From an uncultured bacterium (GTDB taxonomy: Bacteria; Patescibacteriota; Gracilibacteria; Absconditabacterales; Absconditicoccaceae), in the NCBI GenBank assembly GCA_947170225.1, contig CAMVSQ010000002.1:27044-91043 (forward strand): a DNA stretch of 64,000 nt, written 5' to 3'. The notes beneath the pieces are model-generated. The model did not search any database, was not told where the DNA came from, and worked only from the letters and a program-made list of their open reading frames with translations. The position numbers and the translations under genes were made by a program. Positions 1 to 12,145 of this stretch are shown here, one piece after another; the first letter of the stretch is position 1; each line of letters starts with the position of its first letter.

Positions 1-872
1 CTTATGTGAGATGAGAAGTGGAAAAAGTTGTTTATAATTATTTGATAGAAGAATTTAAGAAAGATGAATCGGCTTTTGATAAGATATTTGATAAAATCAA
101 TCTGGCAGCCAGAGCAAGACTTGCAGCAAAACTGGCAAAGGAAACTGTTTTGAGAAAAAATGTAATTGCTGGTTGAGTTTTGCCATGAAAATTGGCTGAC
201 TGTGGAAAGAAATGAATGGAATGAACAGAATTATTTATAGTCGAGGGAGATTCGGCTGGTTGAAGTGCTAAATCTGGTCGTGATAGTATGTATCAAGCAA
301 TCTTGCCATTGAGATGAAAAATCTTGAATACAGAACAAGCTGCAATGCAAAGAATTATGACTAACCAAGAAATAAAGAGTTTGATTACTGCTATTTGAGC
401 ATGAATCAAAGAAAGTTATGATGAAAGCAATTTGAGATATCAAAGAATTATAATAATGACCGATGCCGACGTTGACTGAGCACATATTAGGACATTGTTA
501 TTCACATTTTTCTTTAGATTTATGAGGCCTTTGATTGAAAATGGTCATTTATTTGCAGCATGTCCTCCAATATACAAATTTTCACAATGAAAGACTGAAA
601 AATATATTTACAGAGAAGAAGAGACTCCTGCAGACCACTGATTCGATCCAGAAAAAACTGAAGTACAAAGATATAAAGGTCTATGAGAAATGAATGCTGA
701 ACAACTTTGGACAACTACGATGGATCCAAACAATAGGAGATTGAACCAAGTAAATATTGAAGATGCTGAAGAAGCAGATAGATTATTTAGGATTTTGATG
801 GGTGAAGATGTACTTTCAAGGAAACATTTTATCCTTACTCATGCAAAATCTGTAAAGAATATGGATATTTAG
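1..872 (+). CDS. gyrB: DNA gyrase subunit B, C-terminal part (cut by window edge)
   Basis: The ATPase-bearing subunit of the type II topoisomerase that supercoils DNA. Only the C-terminal half is present; the reading frame begins at base 3. The TOPRIM motif EGDSAGGSAKSGRD is visible, followed by ILPLRGKILN and the family's usual end, [11 protein letters not shown]. Several in-frame TGAs fall on conserved glycines, including the second G of SAGGSA, which anchors the code-25 reading. ParE is the close alternative; the short tail fits bacterial GyrB. A terminator follows directly. Confidence 0.93.
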
Positions 873-925
873 TTGAGCTGATGGTCTCTAGTCTCTAGTT
901 GATGGTTTCTGTTGGAATTTAAAAT

Positions 926-962
926 AAAAAAGCCAGTGTATTTGATTTTCCTGGCTTTTTTT
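926..962. terminator. Bidirectional intrinsic terminator
   Basis: AAAAAGCCAG pairs with CTGGCTTTTT. The stem has A and T tracts on both sides, so it can serve gyrB on the plus strand and the convergent UPF0489 gene on the minus strand, whose stop codon overlaps the T tract. Confidence 0.85.
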
Positions 963-1623
963 ATTGTAATAATTCTTTGCAAATCTTGATAGCCAAGTTC
1001 TGATCTAAAAAATATGGTGAAGTTGCTATAGTTACTACTCTGCTTTTTGAAATTAAATTTTTTACTTTTTCGATAGTTTCTCAATATTTTTCTATACTCA
1101 TTTCAGGTGCTCGAAAATCCAAATCAATATCAAGAATTAAATTTTTTTCATTTGTTTGGAAATTGAGTAGTTTGTATTCTGTGTTAATTTGTTCGACTTT
1201 GTTTATTAATCCAGATTTGATTACTGGTTGAATGAAATTTCAGACATTATAGACATCGAGATTTGGATTATCTAAATCTAATTTAAATTCACTTGAGTTC
1301 ATATCTGTGTGCTGATCTATATGGATTAAATCAAATCAAAATGGGATATTTCAATTTTTGTATTCTTCAATTCGATATTTCAGAGCGTGATTGTGGTTAT
1401 CAAAAATATAAATTGATTGATTATTACTTTTTATATGTATGAAATTTTTTAATCATTTATATTCAATAACTTTTCAATTTTTCATTTCACGAAAAACTGT
1501 ATTCTCTCAGATTTCAAGATCTTGTGTGGTTCATTCAATCATGTCTGCTATCCAAACTTTTGGACATTCAACTTGATTGAAACAGAATTGGTTATTTCAT
1601 ATATTTTCGGTTATTCGTGGCAT
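961..1623 (-). CDS. UPF0489 family protein
   Basis: A 220-residue soluble protein of unknown function. It has the UPF0489 hallmarks: an IFDNHNHAL segment (around residue 74), DLIHIDQHTDM (around 100) and an LDIDLDFR segment near residue 175. The acidic/His clusters look like a metal-dependent hydrolase centre, but no activity is assigned to the family. Its ATG overlaps the TAA of murA by one base (TAATG), so it is probably translated by coupling from the murA transcript. Confidence 0.8.
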
Positions 1624-2855
1624 TAATTATCAATTTGCTTTATATTTACTCAAATATTTTGCAAGTTTTGGACTATATTTTCATATCATCTCAAAATTAT
1701 TTTTTCGTTCATGATATTTGTTGTTCACTGAGCCATAATTCAAGCCAAAACCATTGCTCATCATCATCTGAGATCTGTGGATGAAACATAGTTTCATTTT
1801 AATTTGGTTGGTCAGATAATCAGTGCTTGATGAGGATTTAGAATTTCAAGTTTTGCTCAAAGATTTTCTAATTCATTTAAATATCCAAATCTTCATTCAA
1901 ACAATGTTTCAAATATTTTCGAAATTCAATTTGCTTGTGTAAGTAATGTACCAAATATTGACTGTAAATCAGTTGGAAATCATGGGAAAGTTCTTGTCTC
2001 AAATTTTACAGCTTTATAATTTTTTTTGTTGAATGAATTTACTTTGATTGTATGTTTATCCAAGATTTTGAAATCAATTCAGATCCTTTCAGCCACACTG
2101 TACATAGCCGATAAATCATCCACATTTACATTTTTGATTGTAATTTCACTGTCATCTGCTCATGCTCAAATAGCAAAATATGTTCAAGCTGCTATATAAT
2201 CAGATATTATTGTAAAATCTTTTTCTTTCACTTGGATTTTTGATGGTCTAACAACTATTGTGTGATCAGCATTTAGTGTAATATTTGCTCAAATATTATT
2301 TAAAAATTTTATTAAATTTCTGACATGAGGCTCAATTGCTACTTGATAGATATTTATCTCATAATCAAAGTTGTTTGCAAAAGTAAGATATGTCAAAAGT
2401 GCTTCAACAGCTGTGACCGAAAATTCTTGCATCATGATATTTTTCTTTGGCTTTCAGACTATTTCATAAGTTTTGTAATCTTCATTTGTGATTTTAACTC
2501 AAGCTTTTACAAGTCAATCATCAAATGTATCAAGTGGCCTTTTTCAGATATTACATCCTCCACTTCATACAAATTTTACTTTTCAATATTTGCAAAGTCC
2601 GTATGGGATAAGCAAAATTGATGTCCTAATTTTTGTTGCTTTTTCCATTGTAAGATCAAAAAAATCTTTTGAATTTTGTTTTGCTTCTTGGAAAATTTCT
2701 TCCAAAACTTGTAAATCCAAAATGTCTGGTTTGTTTGTCAGATTAACAGGTTCATCCAAAAGAAAATTTGCTGCCACAATTGGCAATGAAGCATTTTTGC
2801 TAGCTCAAATAGTCACCTCTCCTCTCAATCATTTTGAATATGAAATTTGAAACAT
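1623..2855 (-). CDS. murA: UDP-N-acetylglucosamine 1-carboxyvinyltransferase
   Basis: First committed step of peptidoglycan synthesis: transfers enolpyruvate from PEP to UDP-GlcNAc in the cytoplasm. At 410 residues it is near full family length. Visible are the N-terminal GASKNASLP, the catalytic-loop cysteine at about residue 101 in GGCNIGKRP (the fosfomycin target), FPGFPTDLQ, and a C-terminal RGYENIVQNL. Several motif glycines are TGA. Implies a peptidoglycan wall. Confidence 0.95.
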
Positions 2856-2937
2856 TGTTTTTGTATGAGAAAATAAAACAATATCTTTCTATTTCTAGTA
2901 TATTGTTTTATTTATCGTTTGCAAGTGAGATATTTTT

Positions 2938-3540
2938 TTACCATTTTTTGAAGCTTGGACAAAGAGATTGTATGTTTATATGTGCAAATCATTCATATTT
3001 AATTCAATCGATGATGGCTTGTTTTAGTGCTGGTAAATCTGTACATGAAACTGAAACACAATATCCAGCTCAAGCAGCTTTTACAAGTTGTACTGGATCA
3101 AATGGTGCTGTACTATTTCACTCTGGAGTAGATTTTGTTTTGATGTTCAATGGAGTGGTTGGAGAAGCTTGACCAGTAGTTAAAGCATAGTTTTGATTAT
3201 CTCATGTAATATGAACTATATTTACATTTCTCCTTGCTGCATGTAAGAGGTGTCAAAGTCCAATTCAATAAGTATCTCCATCTCACGAATATGAAATTAC
3301 AGTCAATTTTGGATTGGATAGTTTTACTCAGATTGCAAAAGGCACTCCTCTACCATGAAGAGTTTCACATCCGTATCAATCGATGTATTGGCTCATTTTG
3401 CTACTACATCAAATTCATGTGATTACTACAGTTTCATTTTTTGGGATATTTAATTCTTGTAATGCTTGTTTGATTGCAAGATGGATCATAAAATTTCCAC
3501 ATCATGGACATCGTTGAAATTTATTTAAGTTTGTTCTCAT
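2938..3540 (-). CDS. korB: 2-oxoacid:ferredoxin oxidoreductase, beta subunit
   Basis: The thiamine-pyrophosphate subunit that, with the alpha subunit just upstream, oxidatively decarboxylates a 2-oxoacid and reduces ferredoxin. A CPGCGNF motif (4Fe-4S or TPP region) stands near residue 12, then IGCSS, GYGCETLHGRG, a GDGDTYGIG diphosphate-binding stretch and a C-terminal LCPSF. At 200 residues it is shorter than many homologues. The substrate (pyruvate or 2-oxoglutarate) cannot be told from sequence. Separated from korA by a palindromic repeat, same strand. Confidence 0.85.
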
Positions 3541-3568
3541 GGAAAAAATTTATCAGGTAAAGTCTTTT

Positions 3569-3648
3569 GTTATTCTGAGGCTTTAGCCGAAGAATCTAAT
3601 TTGAATCTTATAAGATTCTTCGCTTAGTTTCACTTCGCTCAGAATGAC
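3569..3648. repeat. Palindromic repeat copy (GTCATTCTGAG family)
   Basis: Imperfect inverted repeat between korA and korB: one end resembles TTATTCTGAG, the other is CTCAGAATGAC, with inner arms GAAGAATCT and AGATTCTTC. The same family recurs at about 22.67, 26.37, 26.82, 28.58 and 60.78 kb. Confidence 0.75.
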
Positions 3649-3657
3649 ATATTCTTT

Positions 3658-5280
3658 TTATTTCAAATCTTCTTTGAAGAATGGATATAAATTAAATTTT
3701 CTAATATGGTTGATTTTGTTTTCTCGGTTTTGAGATCTCAAATTACATTCATTTTTTATCAATCTTTCAAGTGATCATTTTTCATTCATTTCTACAAATG
3801 TAAGATTTTTTATTTGATTTTCATGTTCATTGAATCGTTGTTTTAATCTTGGATCTAATGGTTGAAATACAGTGATGATTATTAGTCCTATGCTTGAATC
3901 TCATTTTATGAGATCTTCTAATACATATCTATTAAATCCAAATGAAACATAGAATCTTTCTGCATTTGGATTTATGATTTCGTATCAATAAAAATCTTTA
4001 TTAAATTCTGTATTTACAAAAGTTTGCATTTTTCTAGTTCTTTTTGCCATCATTTTGGATTTCATTTCTGGATCTTCGCTGGATGCTCAAGATTCGTCAT
4101 GTTCGTAAGATGTGGCAATAAATTCTCAATTTACAGTTCAAGGGACTACATATGGAGAGATTCAATTTTGTGTATCAGCATATCTTTTATAATCATTGTT
4201 GCTCAAATCCACACTTTCAGGTTGAAAAATTGGTTCTTCTTTCAAATTATTTTCATCAATTGAAATGTAAGATTCGCTAAACTGTTTGTCGACTAAATAA
4301 ATGATTGGGTGTTGATATTTATCGGATCGGTTTAATACTTTTCAAATTAAATTATATCAATTTTCATAAGTATCTGGAGCAACCACGATAGGAAAAGTCT
4401 CTCAAAAACTTGCATTCAAAGCATAATCTATATCTCACTGTCCTGTAAATGTAGGAGTACCAGTACTTGGTCCATCTCTCTGAGATAATACAAAAACTCA
4501 TCCAATTTCAGCTTGATTTGAAAATGCTAAAGATTCTGTCATAAGGGCAAAACCTCCTCCACTTGTACCGCACATTGCTCTCTTTCAAGCAAATTTAGCT
4601 CCAAGCATAGACATGGAAACAGCAATTTCGTCTTCTCATTGAAAAAATGTGATTTCATTTTTTACATTTCATTTTGACATTTCGTCGGTCACTACATCAA
4701 TTATTGATGATGCTGGTGTCATTGGATATGCACTATATCGTCATAATCCACTTGCTATTGCTCATTTTCAAATTATTTCATTCCCAAAGTACATCTTTTT
4801 TGGATTTCAGATATTGTTTGATAAGTCGATTGCTTTTGTTTCTTGTAAATCAAATCATTCTTTTAAAATATTCAAATTATCTTGCAATGAAGATTTTCAC
4901 TCAAATTCTTTTTTTATAATTTCTTCTCCTTGCGAAAAATCTATTCATAGCAGTTTTAATGCAACTCAAAATGCTGGAATATTTTTGTATTTTCGTGGTT
5001 TTTCTTTTAGATTTATTACTGTTCACAAATCGTAGATTTTTTCATTTTTTGTGATAGAATAATCATCAAAACAAATAAAATAGTCTAATTTTTTTGAGAT
5101 AAAAAATTTGTCATCAGAAATATAAACAGCTATAAAATTATTGTCTCATTTGATGATAGATGCATACTCTTTGTCTACCAAGATATTGTATCATTTTTGT
5201 GACAATAGGTCTGCCAACATCAATCATGCTGTGTTTACTCATCATCATGCTGGTCATGAAAATCAAATTGCAAAATTCAT
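3658..5280 (-). CDS. korA: 2-oxoacid:ferredoxin oxidoreductase, fused gamma-alpha subunit
   Basis: A 540-residue protein. The N-terminus (MNFAIGFSGPAGGGVNTAG) is the gamma (POR_gamma) domain. The rest is the pyrimidine-binding alpha domain with GTSGGGFALM, a QRDGPSTGTPT segment and transketolase-like C-terminal blocks. The fused gamma-alpha order is typical of two-subunit KorAB enzymes. Together with korB it suggests anaerobic ferredoxin-linked 2-oxoacid oxidation. Most glycines of the GGGV motif are TGA. Confidence 0.88.
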
Positions 5281-5424
5281 GTGTTTGGTTTATAAAAAAA
5301 TAAATCAATTTGGTTTATACTAATATTTATTTTAAAAGCAATGGAGATTTTTTGAAATTTTTTTCTACTTGATATAATTTGATAAATTTTTATAAGATTT
5401 AAAATTATTTTTTTTAATCATTAT

Positions 5425-6951
5425 ATGACACAAAAATCTAAAATATTACAAGATCAGCCACTGTGAGAAAAATTGATCAAAAAGTGATTTTGGTTATATT
5501 TTTTTTCCTTTTTGGTTGCCCCAGCCACATATTTGATCAAGCTTTTTGTATCAAATTCAATTTCTGTGGCTGATGTAGGAGTACTTTATAGTATTGTATC
5601 GCTAGTTTCATTATTGAATACTTACAATGATTTGTGATTGACAGAAAGTTTACAATATTTTTTGCCAAGATTTTTGATAAAAAAACAATATAATTATGCA
5701 AAAACTTCAATTTATTTGAGTTTGGCTGTGCAAATTTGTACAGCGATAATAATTGCATGAATTTTGCGATTTGCAGCTCCATGGCTAGCAACCAACTATT
5801 TTCATAGTGAAAGTGCTGTGATTGCTTTGAAATATTTTTGTTTTTATTTTTTGTGAATCAATCTTTTTCAGACTTTGCAAAGCATATTTATCGCTATACA
5901 AGATACATTTTCCAATCAATTTATTGAATTTGTGAGACAGTGGTCAATAGTTTGATTTACTATGCTATTTTTTTTCACGGGAAAAGCTAGTGTACAGTGG
6001 TATAGTTTAAACTGGGTCTTGTGATTGATAATATGAATAATTGTAGCTTTAATACTATTTCGCAAAAAACATGCTAAGGAATTGTTGCAGTGAAAATTTG
6101 AATATGATAAAAAAGTGGCTAAAGAATATGTAAAATATGCATTGTGGTGTTTTGTATGACTGGAAGTGTCCGTCATTTTTGGAAATTTGATACAGCAATT
6201 TGTAATTGCCTTTTTGTGATCTGAATCTGCATGATATTACACCAATTTCAATAGTTTATTTTGAATTGTGTCTATAATTATTTGACCGATATTATCTTTG
6301 ATTTTCCCCATGGTTTCGGAAATTATTGCAAAAAAAGACGACTGAAAATTGAAAATGATATATTCATTTTTTTATACATATTTATTGATAGCAAATATAT
6401 TTTTGATTAGTTTTTTGATTCCATTGGGAAAAGAAATTGGATTTATATTGTTGTGAACTAAATTTGCATTTTCTGGAGTTTTGTTGTCGTACGGAGCGAT
6501 ATTTACTTTATTTTCTACATTTACATGGTTTAATTTCAATGTGTTAGCTGGAATGTGAAAAATCAAGGAGAGAGTAAAATTTATGGTTATAGCTTTGATT
6601 GTGGTGCTTTTGACTTTGATTTCTATGATGTGGATTTGAATTTATGGATGAGTTTTGGCTTTGTGAACTGGATATATTGTTTTATGGGCTTTGAGTTTTG
6701 GGGAATTGTACAAAGAAAATAAATTTAATGTAAATTGAAAATTGATTGTAAATAATATGATTGTGTGTGCTGTGATGTGAATAGCGATTTGGAAAATGAA
6801 GGATTGAATTTTTGTTTTTGATGATATGGAAAGATATAGAAATTTGGGGAAATTGATTTTGATTGCTTTGTGAATGTGAGGAATTTTTGCTTTGGTTAAT
6901 ATAAAACAATTGTTAGTGCTGAAAAATGAAGTACTGAAGCTAAGGAAATAA
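5425..6951 (+). CDS. Polysaccharide flippase (Wzx/MurJ-like, MATE superfamily)
   Basis: A 508-residue protein with about 12-14 hydrophobic segments and a short cytoplasmic lead (MTQKSKILQDQPLG). Order and length fit the polysaccharide-biosynthesis/MOP flippase family, which moves undecaprenyl-linked glycans across the membrane. It opens a run of sugar-transfer genes, so a Wzx-like role for a surface polysaccharide is more likely than the housekeeping lipid II flippase, though MurJ cannot be excluded. No Shine-Dalgarno sequence precedes the ATG. Confidence 0.8.
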
Positions 6952-7032
6952 TTTTAGATTGATGATGAGAAGATGAAAAGTTATGATCAATTTTGGGAGA
7001 AATGCTGATAAATAAACTTTTTGAAATTTCTA

Positions 7033-7060
7033 TTGAAATTTTGATATGTCTATATATAGT
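7033..7060 (+). promoter_or_regulatory. Predicted promoter for the sugar-locus operon
   Basis: TTGAAA, 16-base spacer, TATAGT, about 70 bases before the kinase-like gene. Spacer length matches the other strong promoters in the window. Confidence 0.55.
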
Positions 7061-7132
7061 GTAATTACATAGTGATTATATAGGTGAAATCAAAGTTAAA
7101 AATTTTATCCATTTTTAAGTTTTTCTGTTTGT

Positions 7133-7978
7133 ATGCAGTTTATTAAAGATCTTTCATGACATTCTTGATGTGAAATTTCATTATATAAAGATGAAAATAA
7201 TTTTTTTGTAAGAAAAACAGCATGAAAAGAATCATACAATAATAGATTAGAGATACAATTAAATAAACAAAAATCATTCAAATCTGATATATTTTATGCT
7301 CCAGAAATATATGGGCAATGATATATTTGAGATGTTTTTTATTTCGATATGCAGTATCTTAATTGCCAAACTTTAGCAAGTTACATGCAATCTATGACGG
7401 TGAAAGAAATTTCAAATTTAGTAGAATTAGCAATAAAAACATTAGATATTAAATGAGAAGAGTATTTAGATAATACAAACGAAATTTTCAAAAAAAAATT
7501 AAAGTCACTAAGAGATAGTTTTTATGATATTACATGAATAGAAAATCTAGCTTTGGATTTATTAGAAAATTTTGATTTTTCTGTAATTCCACATAGTTAT
7601 TGTCATGGTGATTTAACACTTGAAAATATTTTAATTACTCCAGATAAAAAAATATATTTCATAGACTTCCTTGATTCGTTTTTTGATTCTTGGATGATTG
7701 ATGCTGCTAAACTATTACAAGATTTAGAAATTTGATGGTCATATCGTCATCAAGAAATGGGGTCAACTTTGAGTTTAAGACTTGCCATAGCAAAACAAGC
7801 TTTGCTTGAGAATATATCAGAGTTAGAAAATTGAAAAAATAAGATTCAATATATATATCACATATTACTTCTAAATATACTAAGAATTGTGCCTTATACA
7901 AAAGATGAAGTTACTAAAAACTTTTTACAAGAATCTCTCAAAAAAGTTATAAATATTTTAGATTCTAACAATCTATAA
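7133..7978 (+). CDS. Aminoglycoside phosphotransferase/choline kinase-like protein
   Basis: A 281-residue protein-kinase-like fold enzyme. It shows the APH-type catalytic motif HGDLTLENIL around residue 160 and a metal-binding DFLDSFFDSW about 20 residues on. In capsule loci such enzymes often phosphorylate a small alcohol or sugar. Stop and next start are only two bases apart, so it belongs to one operon with the nucleotidyltransferase. The substrate is not predictable. Confidence 0.7.
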
Positions 7979-7980
7979 TC

Positions 7981-9042
7981 ATGAAAACACTTATTATTCC
8001 GTGTGCTGGAAAATCTAATCGTTTCCCAAATATGAAACCTAAATATATGCTCACACATCCAGATGGGAAATTAATGATTGAAAAGGCAATAGAGCATATG
8101 AATATAGATACTTTTGATCGCATAATAATTACGATAGTAAAACCACATGATGAGAAATATGAATCTAAGCTAATCATGGAGCAAGTTTTTAAAAATAATT
8201 CTAAAATAGAGATATGTATGCTTGATGATTTTACTTCAAGTGCAAGCGAAACAATTTGTTTCACTTTAGATAAGATGAATGTAACTTGATCAATTATAAT
8301 CAAGGATTCTGATAATTGTGTTTACACACAGATCCCAGATACTATTAAAAACGCTATTGTTGGTTATGATCTACGCAAACATCCTGATATCTCAAATATT
8401 CCATGAAAGAGCTTTTTGATACTAAATGAACAAAATATAATTCAAGATATTATCGAAAAAGATGTTATATCAAATATCATTTGTTTATGAGTTTATTCGT
8501 TTGAAAATTGTGAAGATTTCAAACGAGCATATAATCAAATGAAAAATGACAATATACAATGAGAGATGTATATTAGCCATATTATTTCCTATCTTATAGC
8601 TCAAAATAGATGTGTGTTTGTATGTAATATGGCGACATGATACGATGATTGGTGAACATTAATTGAGTGGAAAGAAGTCCAGAAAAATTATCGTACTTAT
8701 TTTGTAGATTTTGACTGAGTGCTTATGAAAAACTCATGAAAATATGGAACAATAAATTGGTATAATAACACAACATTTCTAGAAGAAAATGTTCAATGTA
8801 TTATCGAACTTCAAAATAAATGAGCACAAATTATTATTACAACTTCAAGGCCAGAAGAATTCCGTAGTAATCTGGAAAAATTACTGAATTCTGTCTGAAT
8901 TAAACCTTATACAATTTTAATGTGAATGAATCATGCAGCAAGAGTTGTAATTAACGATTTTGCCCCAACAAATCCATATCCATCGTGAATGGCAATTACA
9001 TTGCCACGTAATGCAAGTTTAAAAGATTATTTATCTCTTTAA
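7981..9042 (+). CDS. Sugar nucleotidyltransferase-like / HAD phosphatase fusion
   Basis: A 353-residue two-domain protein. Residues 1 to about 230 resemble an NTP-transferase fold with a degenerate signature (IIPCAGKSNRFPN, then KPKYML). Residues 240-353 are a small HAD phosphatase: FVDFDGVLM (nucleophile Asp), IIITTSRP (motif II) and VINDFAP. Such fusions occur in capsule loci, where they make and process an activated sugar or polyol phosphate. The N-terminal domain lacks a clean GxGxR, so catalysis is uncertain. Confidence 0.68.
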
Positions 9043-9054
9043 AATAATAAAAAT

Positions 9055-10065
9055 ATGGCAAACTTTTTAATTACAGGTTGAGCTGGTTTTATATGATCAG
9101 AATTATGAAAATTTTTACTTAAGGAATGACATAATGTAAAAATTTTAGATAATCTTGAATATGGTTATCGTGATAATTTTGAGGATAATGAAATATTAAA
9201 AAATAATTTTATATTAGCTGATATAAGAGATAAAGACTTCTGAAAGTATTTGGAATGAATAGATGTTGTATTTCATTTTGCATGAATATCAGCGTTACCT
9301 GAATGTGAATCGCATCCAGATAAAGCTTTTGATGTGAACACAACATGAACAGTCAATGTTTTAAATTCAGTTCGTAGAAGTAATGTAAAAAGAGTTATTT
9401 TTGCATCTACATCTGCAATCTATGAAAATAATCCAAAGGATGAAGTTCATAAAGAAACAGATTTTGTTCATCCAAATTTAATTTATGCTACAACTAAATA
9501 TTGTAGTGAACAAGTTTGTAAAGCATACGCACAAAATTATTGAATGGACATAATCATTCCAAGATTTTTTAATGTATTTTGACCACATCAAGATTTTAAA
9601 AGGAAATATCCACCATTTACAAGCTTTTTGATTCGTGAAGTTTTAGCTTGAAGGAAACCAACTATTTATAATACGGACGATTGTAAAAGAGATTATATAT
9701 ATGTATACGATTTAATGCAATATCTCTACAGAATGGCATTATCAGATAAACATTATGAAGCAGAAATTTTTAATCTTGCAACATGAAATGCATATTCTGC
9801 AATTGAAATAGCTGAAACAATTTATTCTGCATTATGAAAATATTTAGAATATGATATGTGAGATCCATTAAAGTTTTGGGATAAATATGAAGAATTATTC
9901 AATGCAAAATATAATCTAAAAAAAGAAAGAGTGAAACAAGAAGTATTTAAGCATTGTTTATGAGATTGAAGTAAGGTTCGTAGCGAATTTAATTATGAAG
10001 CAAAAACTACATTATTAGATTGATTAAAAGAAATTATAGAATACCAAAAAAATTACAAAGAATAA
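9055..10065 (+). CDS. NAD-dependent sugar epimerase/dehydratase (extended SDR)
   Basis: A 336-residue Rossmann enzyme. The nucleotide-binding GGAGFIGS lies at residues 8-15, with a catalytic SAIYE/YATTK pair (YxxxK) near 150 and PRFFNVFGPHQ later. Closest to UDP-glucose 4-epimerase and related nucleotide-sugar epimerases; the exact sugar is unclear. Lies in the operon for surface-sugar synthesis. Confidence 0.85.
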
Positions 10066-10187
10066 TTTATCCTTAACAGTTTTTGTATGTAAATCAAGAA
10101 TAGTATACTGTTCTTCATGACAGTGAGAACGTGCGATGGGACTTTATGCATAAATAAAGTAAAACTATCACAATTAAAATTGAAAAA

Positions 10188-11471
10188 ATGAGAATAAAAA
10201 TTTTATCATCAAATTGAATAACAGAAATGAAAATATTCTTTCATAACCCACACAATAAAGCTTTATTATGACAAACTATATTTGGTTTTCTTACTAATAA
10301 TAAATTATCGGAAAAGACAAAAAAATATTTATACTTGATTGAATATTTAAACAATAATAATATTCCATTTGGTATTTATCTTGATTATAAGGGCACATCA
10401 TTCCCCAAAAAGTTTCAATTCTTATGTCAAAGAAAATGGTTTATCAGATTAGAGGTTTACTTATGGTTACATTTAAAACACATAAAAAGAAGTAACGTAG
10501 TTATCATAGATGATCCAGATTTAATATCTAAAAATGACATACTGTTTTCTTTTTCATATGAAACACTAGATACCGAATATAAAGGTTTAAATTCAATAAT
10601 AAATAAACCATTTTTGAAGTTGTTTCATTTTTCTCATTATAATCAAAGAACATCTCTTATTGCAGAACAATTCTTAAAAATAAAATGAGATTACATTATA
10701 GCAGAAAATAATTTGAAAAAAGTCGATTATTTTAATAAATTCTTTACTTATTATAATAAAAGTGTATATCAGTTACCTTTTCATGCACGTGAAAACTTTA
10801 GAAATAAAATAGGATTTGATAAAAGGAAAAAAATGGGACTGTCTATATGAGGACTTGTAGATATAAAATGATTTTGAAATTTGTTTGATGATCTTTATAC
10901 TTTTTATAAAGTACCATGGATACAGCCCCTTAGAGCAGAAATCCTACAAAATAAAGATTTATTAAAATGAGTGATTGATACTCCAGTGGTCCCATTAAGA
11001 AAATGATCACTTAAGGACGTTCTTCTTTGATTTTTTTGAGCTTCTAGTATCTCAAAATATTATAACTTTGATATGTGTGATAAATTCAATGAATATCAAA
11101 TGTTTTTATGTTGTGAAGAAATTTGATGATTGCCTTGAATCTGATTTGTAGAATGAATGGCTAGTTGATGTGCATATATTTGAAGAGATGATAATATGTA
11201 TAAAAATATATGACTAATACCATGAATACATTATATATGACACAATGGAACATTAAAAGATATTGTTGATAAAATTAAGTATTATCAATCTCATCAAGAA
11301 GAATTACAAAATATAGCTAAAAAAGGAGAAGAGTTTGTTAATACGCATTTTCGTTCAGCTATTATAGCAGAGAAATTTTATAATGATTTGAAGGATTTAA
11401 GTGATGATTATAAGAAATGTAATTATAATAAAGAAAGGCTTATTTTTAAGAATTCTTTTATTTTAAAATAA
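10188..11471 (+). CDS. Glycosyltransferase, GT-B type (group 1-like C-terminus)
   Basis: A 427-residue soluble protein. The N-terminal half has no clear signature. The last 150 residues match the C-terminal domain of group 1 glycosyltransferases: PGIGFVEGMASGCAYIG, then short loops and KKGEEFVNTHF. Position between an epimerase and an acyltransferase supports polysaccharide assembly. A 7-base-pair hairpin (ACTTTAT/ATAAAGT) lies about 30 bases before the start. Confidence 0.65.
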
Positions 11472-11479
11472 CGTATTGT

Positions 11480-12142
11480 ATGTATAGATATTTTCGTTTC
11501 ATCTCCATGAGATTACTTCGACCATTATATTATTGTTTTTATGTAATAAAATGGAGGTTGAAATTTAAAAATAATAGAACTTTACCTAAATATATGAGTC
11601 CGGCAATTTGATTTGTAGATTTAGAAAAAGTCAAAATTTGACAGGCTACATATTGAACATTAGAAATTCATAGTTTTTGAGATGAATGAGAATGATTAGA
11701 GATATGAAATTATTGTTCAATTGCTGATGGAGTCAAATTCATTCTGTGATGAAATCATAATTATAAAAATTTAACAACTTTCCCTATTTGAATACATCAT
11801 AATATTAAATGAGTGCATAGTAAAGAAGATTCGAGTAACTGAGAAATTATCATAAATGATGATGTTCGAATAGGAACTGATGCAAAAATAATGTCATGAG
11901 TAAATATATGACAATGAGCAGTTATAGCTGCCGGATCTGTTGTATCGAACGATATCCCACCTTATGCTATTGTATGATGAGTACCAGCAAAAATTATAAA
12001 ATATCGTTTTACTGAGACTGAAATAGATATTTTGAAACGTATTGATTTTAGTAGAATTTCTCCAGAAAAACTGATAAAAAATTATAATCTTATTACATCC
12101 AATCCTTTGGACATAAGAAAGGTACAAGAAAAATTTATGTAA
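11480..12142 (+). CDS. Left-handed beta-helix (hexapeptide) acyltransferase
   Basis: A 220-residue acetyltransferase-like protein. The C-terminal half shows hexapeptide repeats (INDDVRIGTDAKIMSG, GQGAVIAAGSVV) and the family ending PPYAIVGGVPAKIIKYRF. Likely O-acetylates a sugar of the surface glycan. Last gene of the plus-strand operon; it converges on a glycosyltransferase with three bases between the stop codons. Confidence 0.82.
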
Positions 12143-12145
12143 TTG

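Noticed and set aside
10141..10160. ACTTTATGCATAAATAAAGT hairpin as terminator or riboswitch
   Set aside because: Perfect 7-pair stem but no T tract and no ligand-RNA motif; mentioned only with the neighbouring gene.
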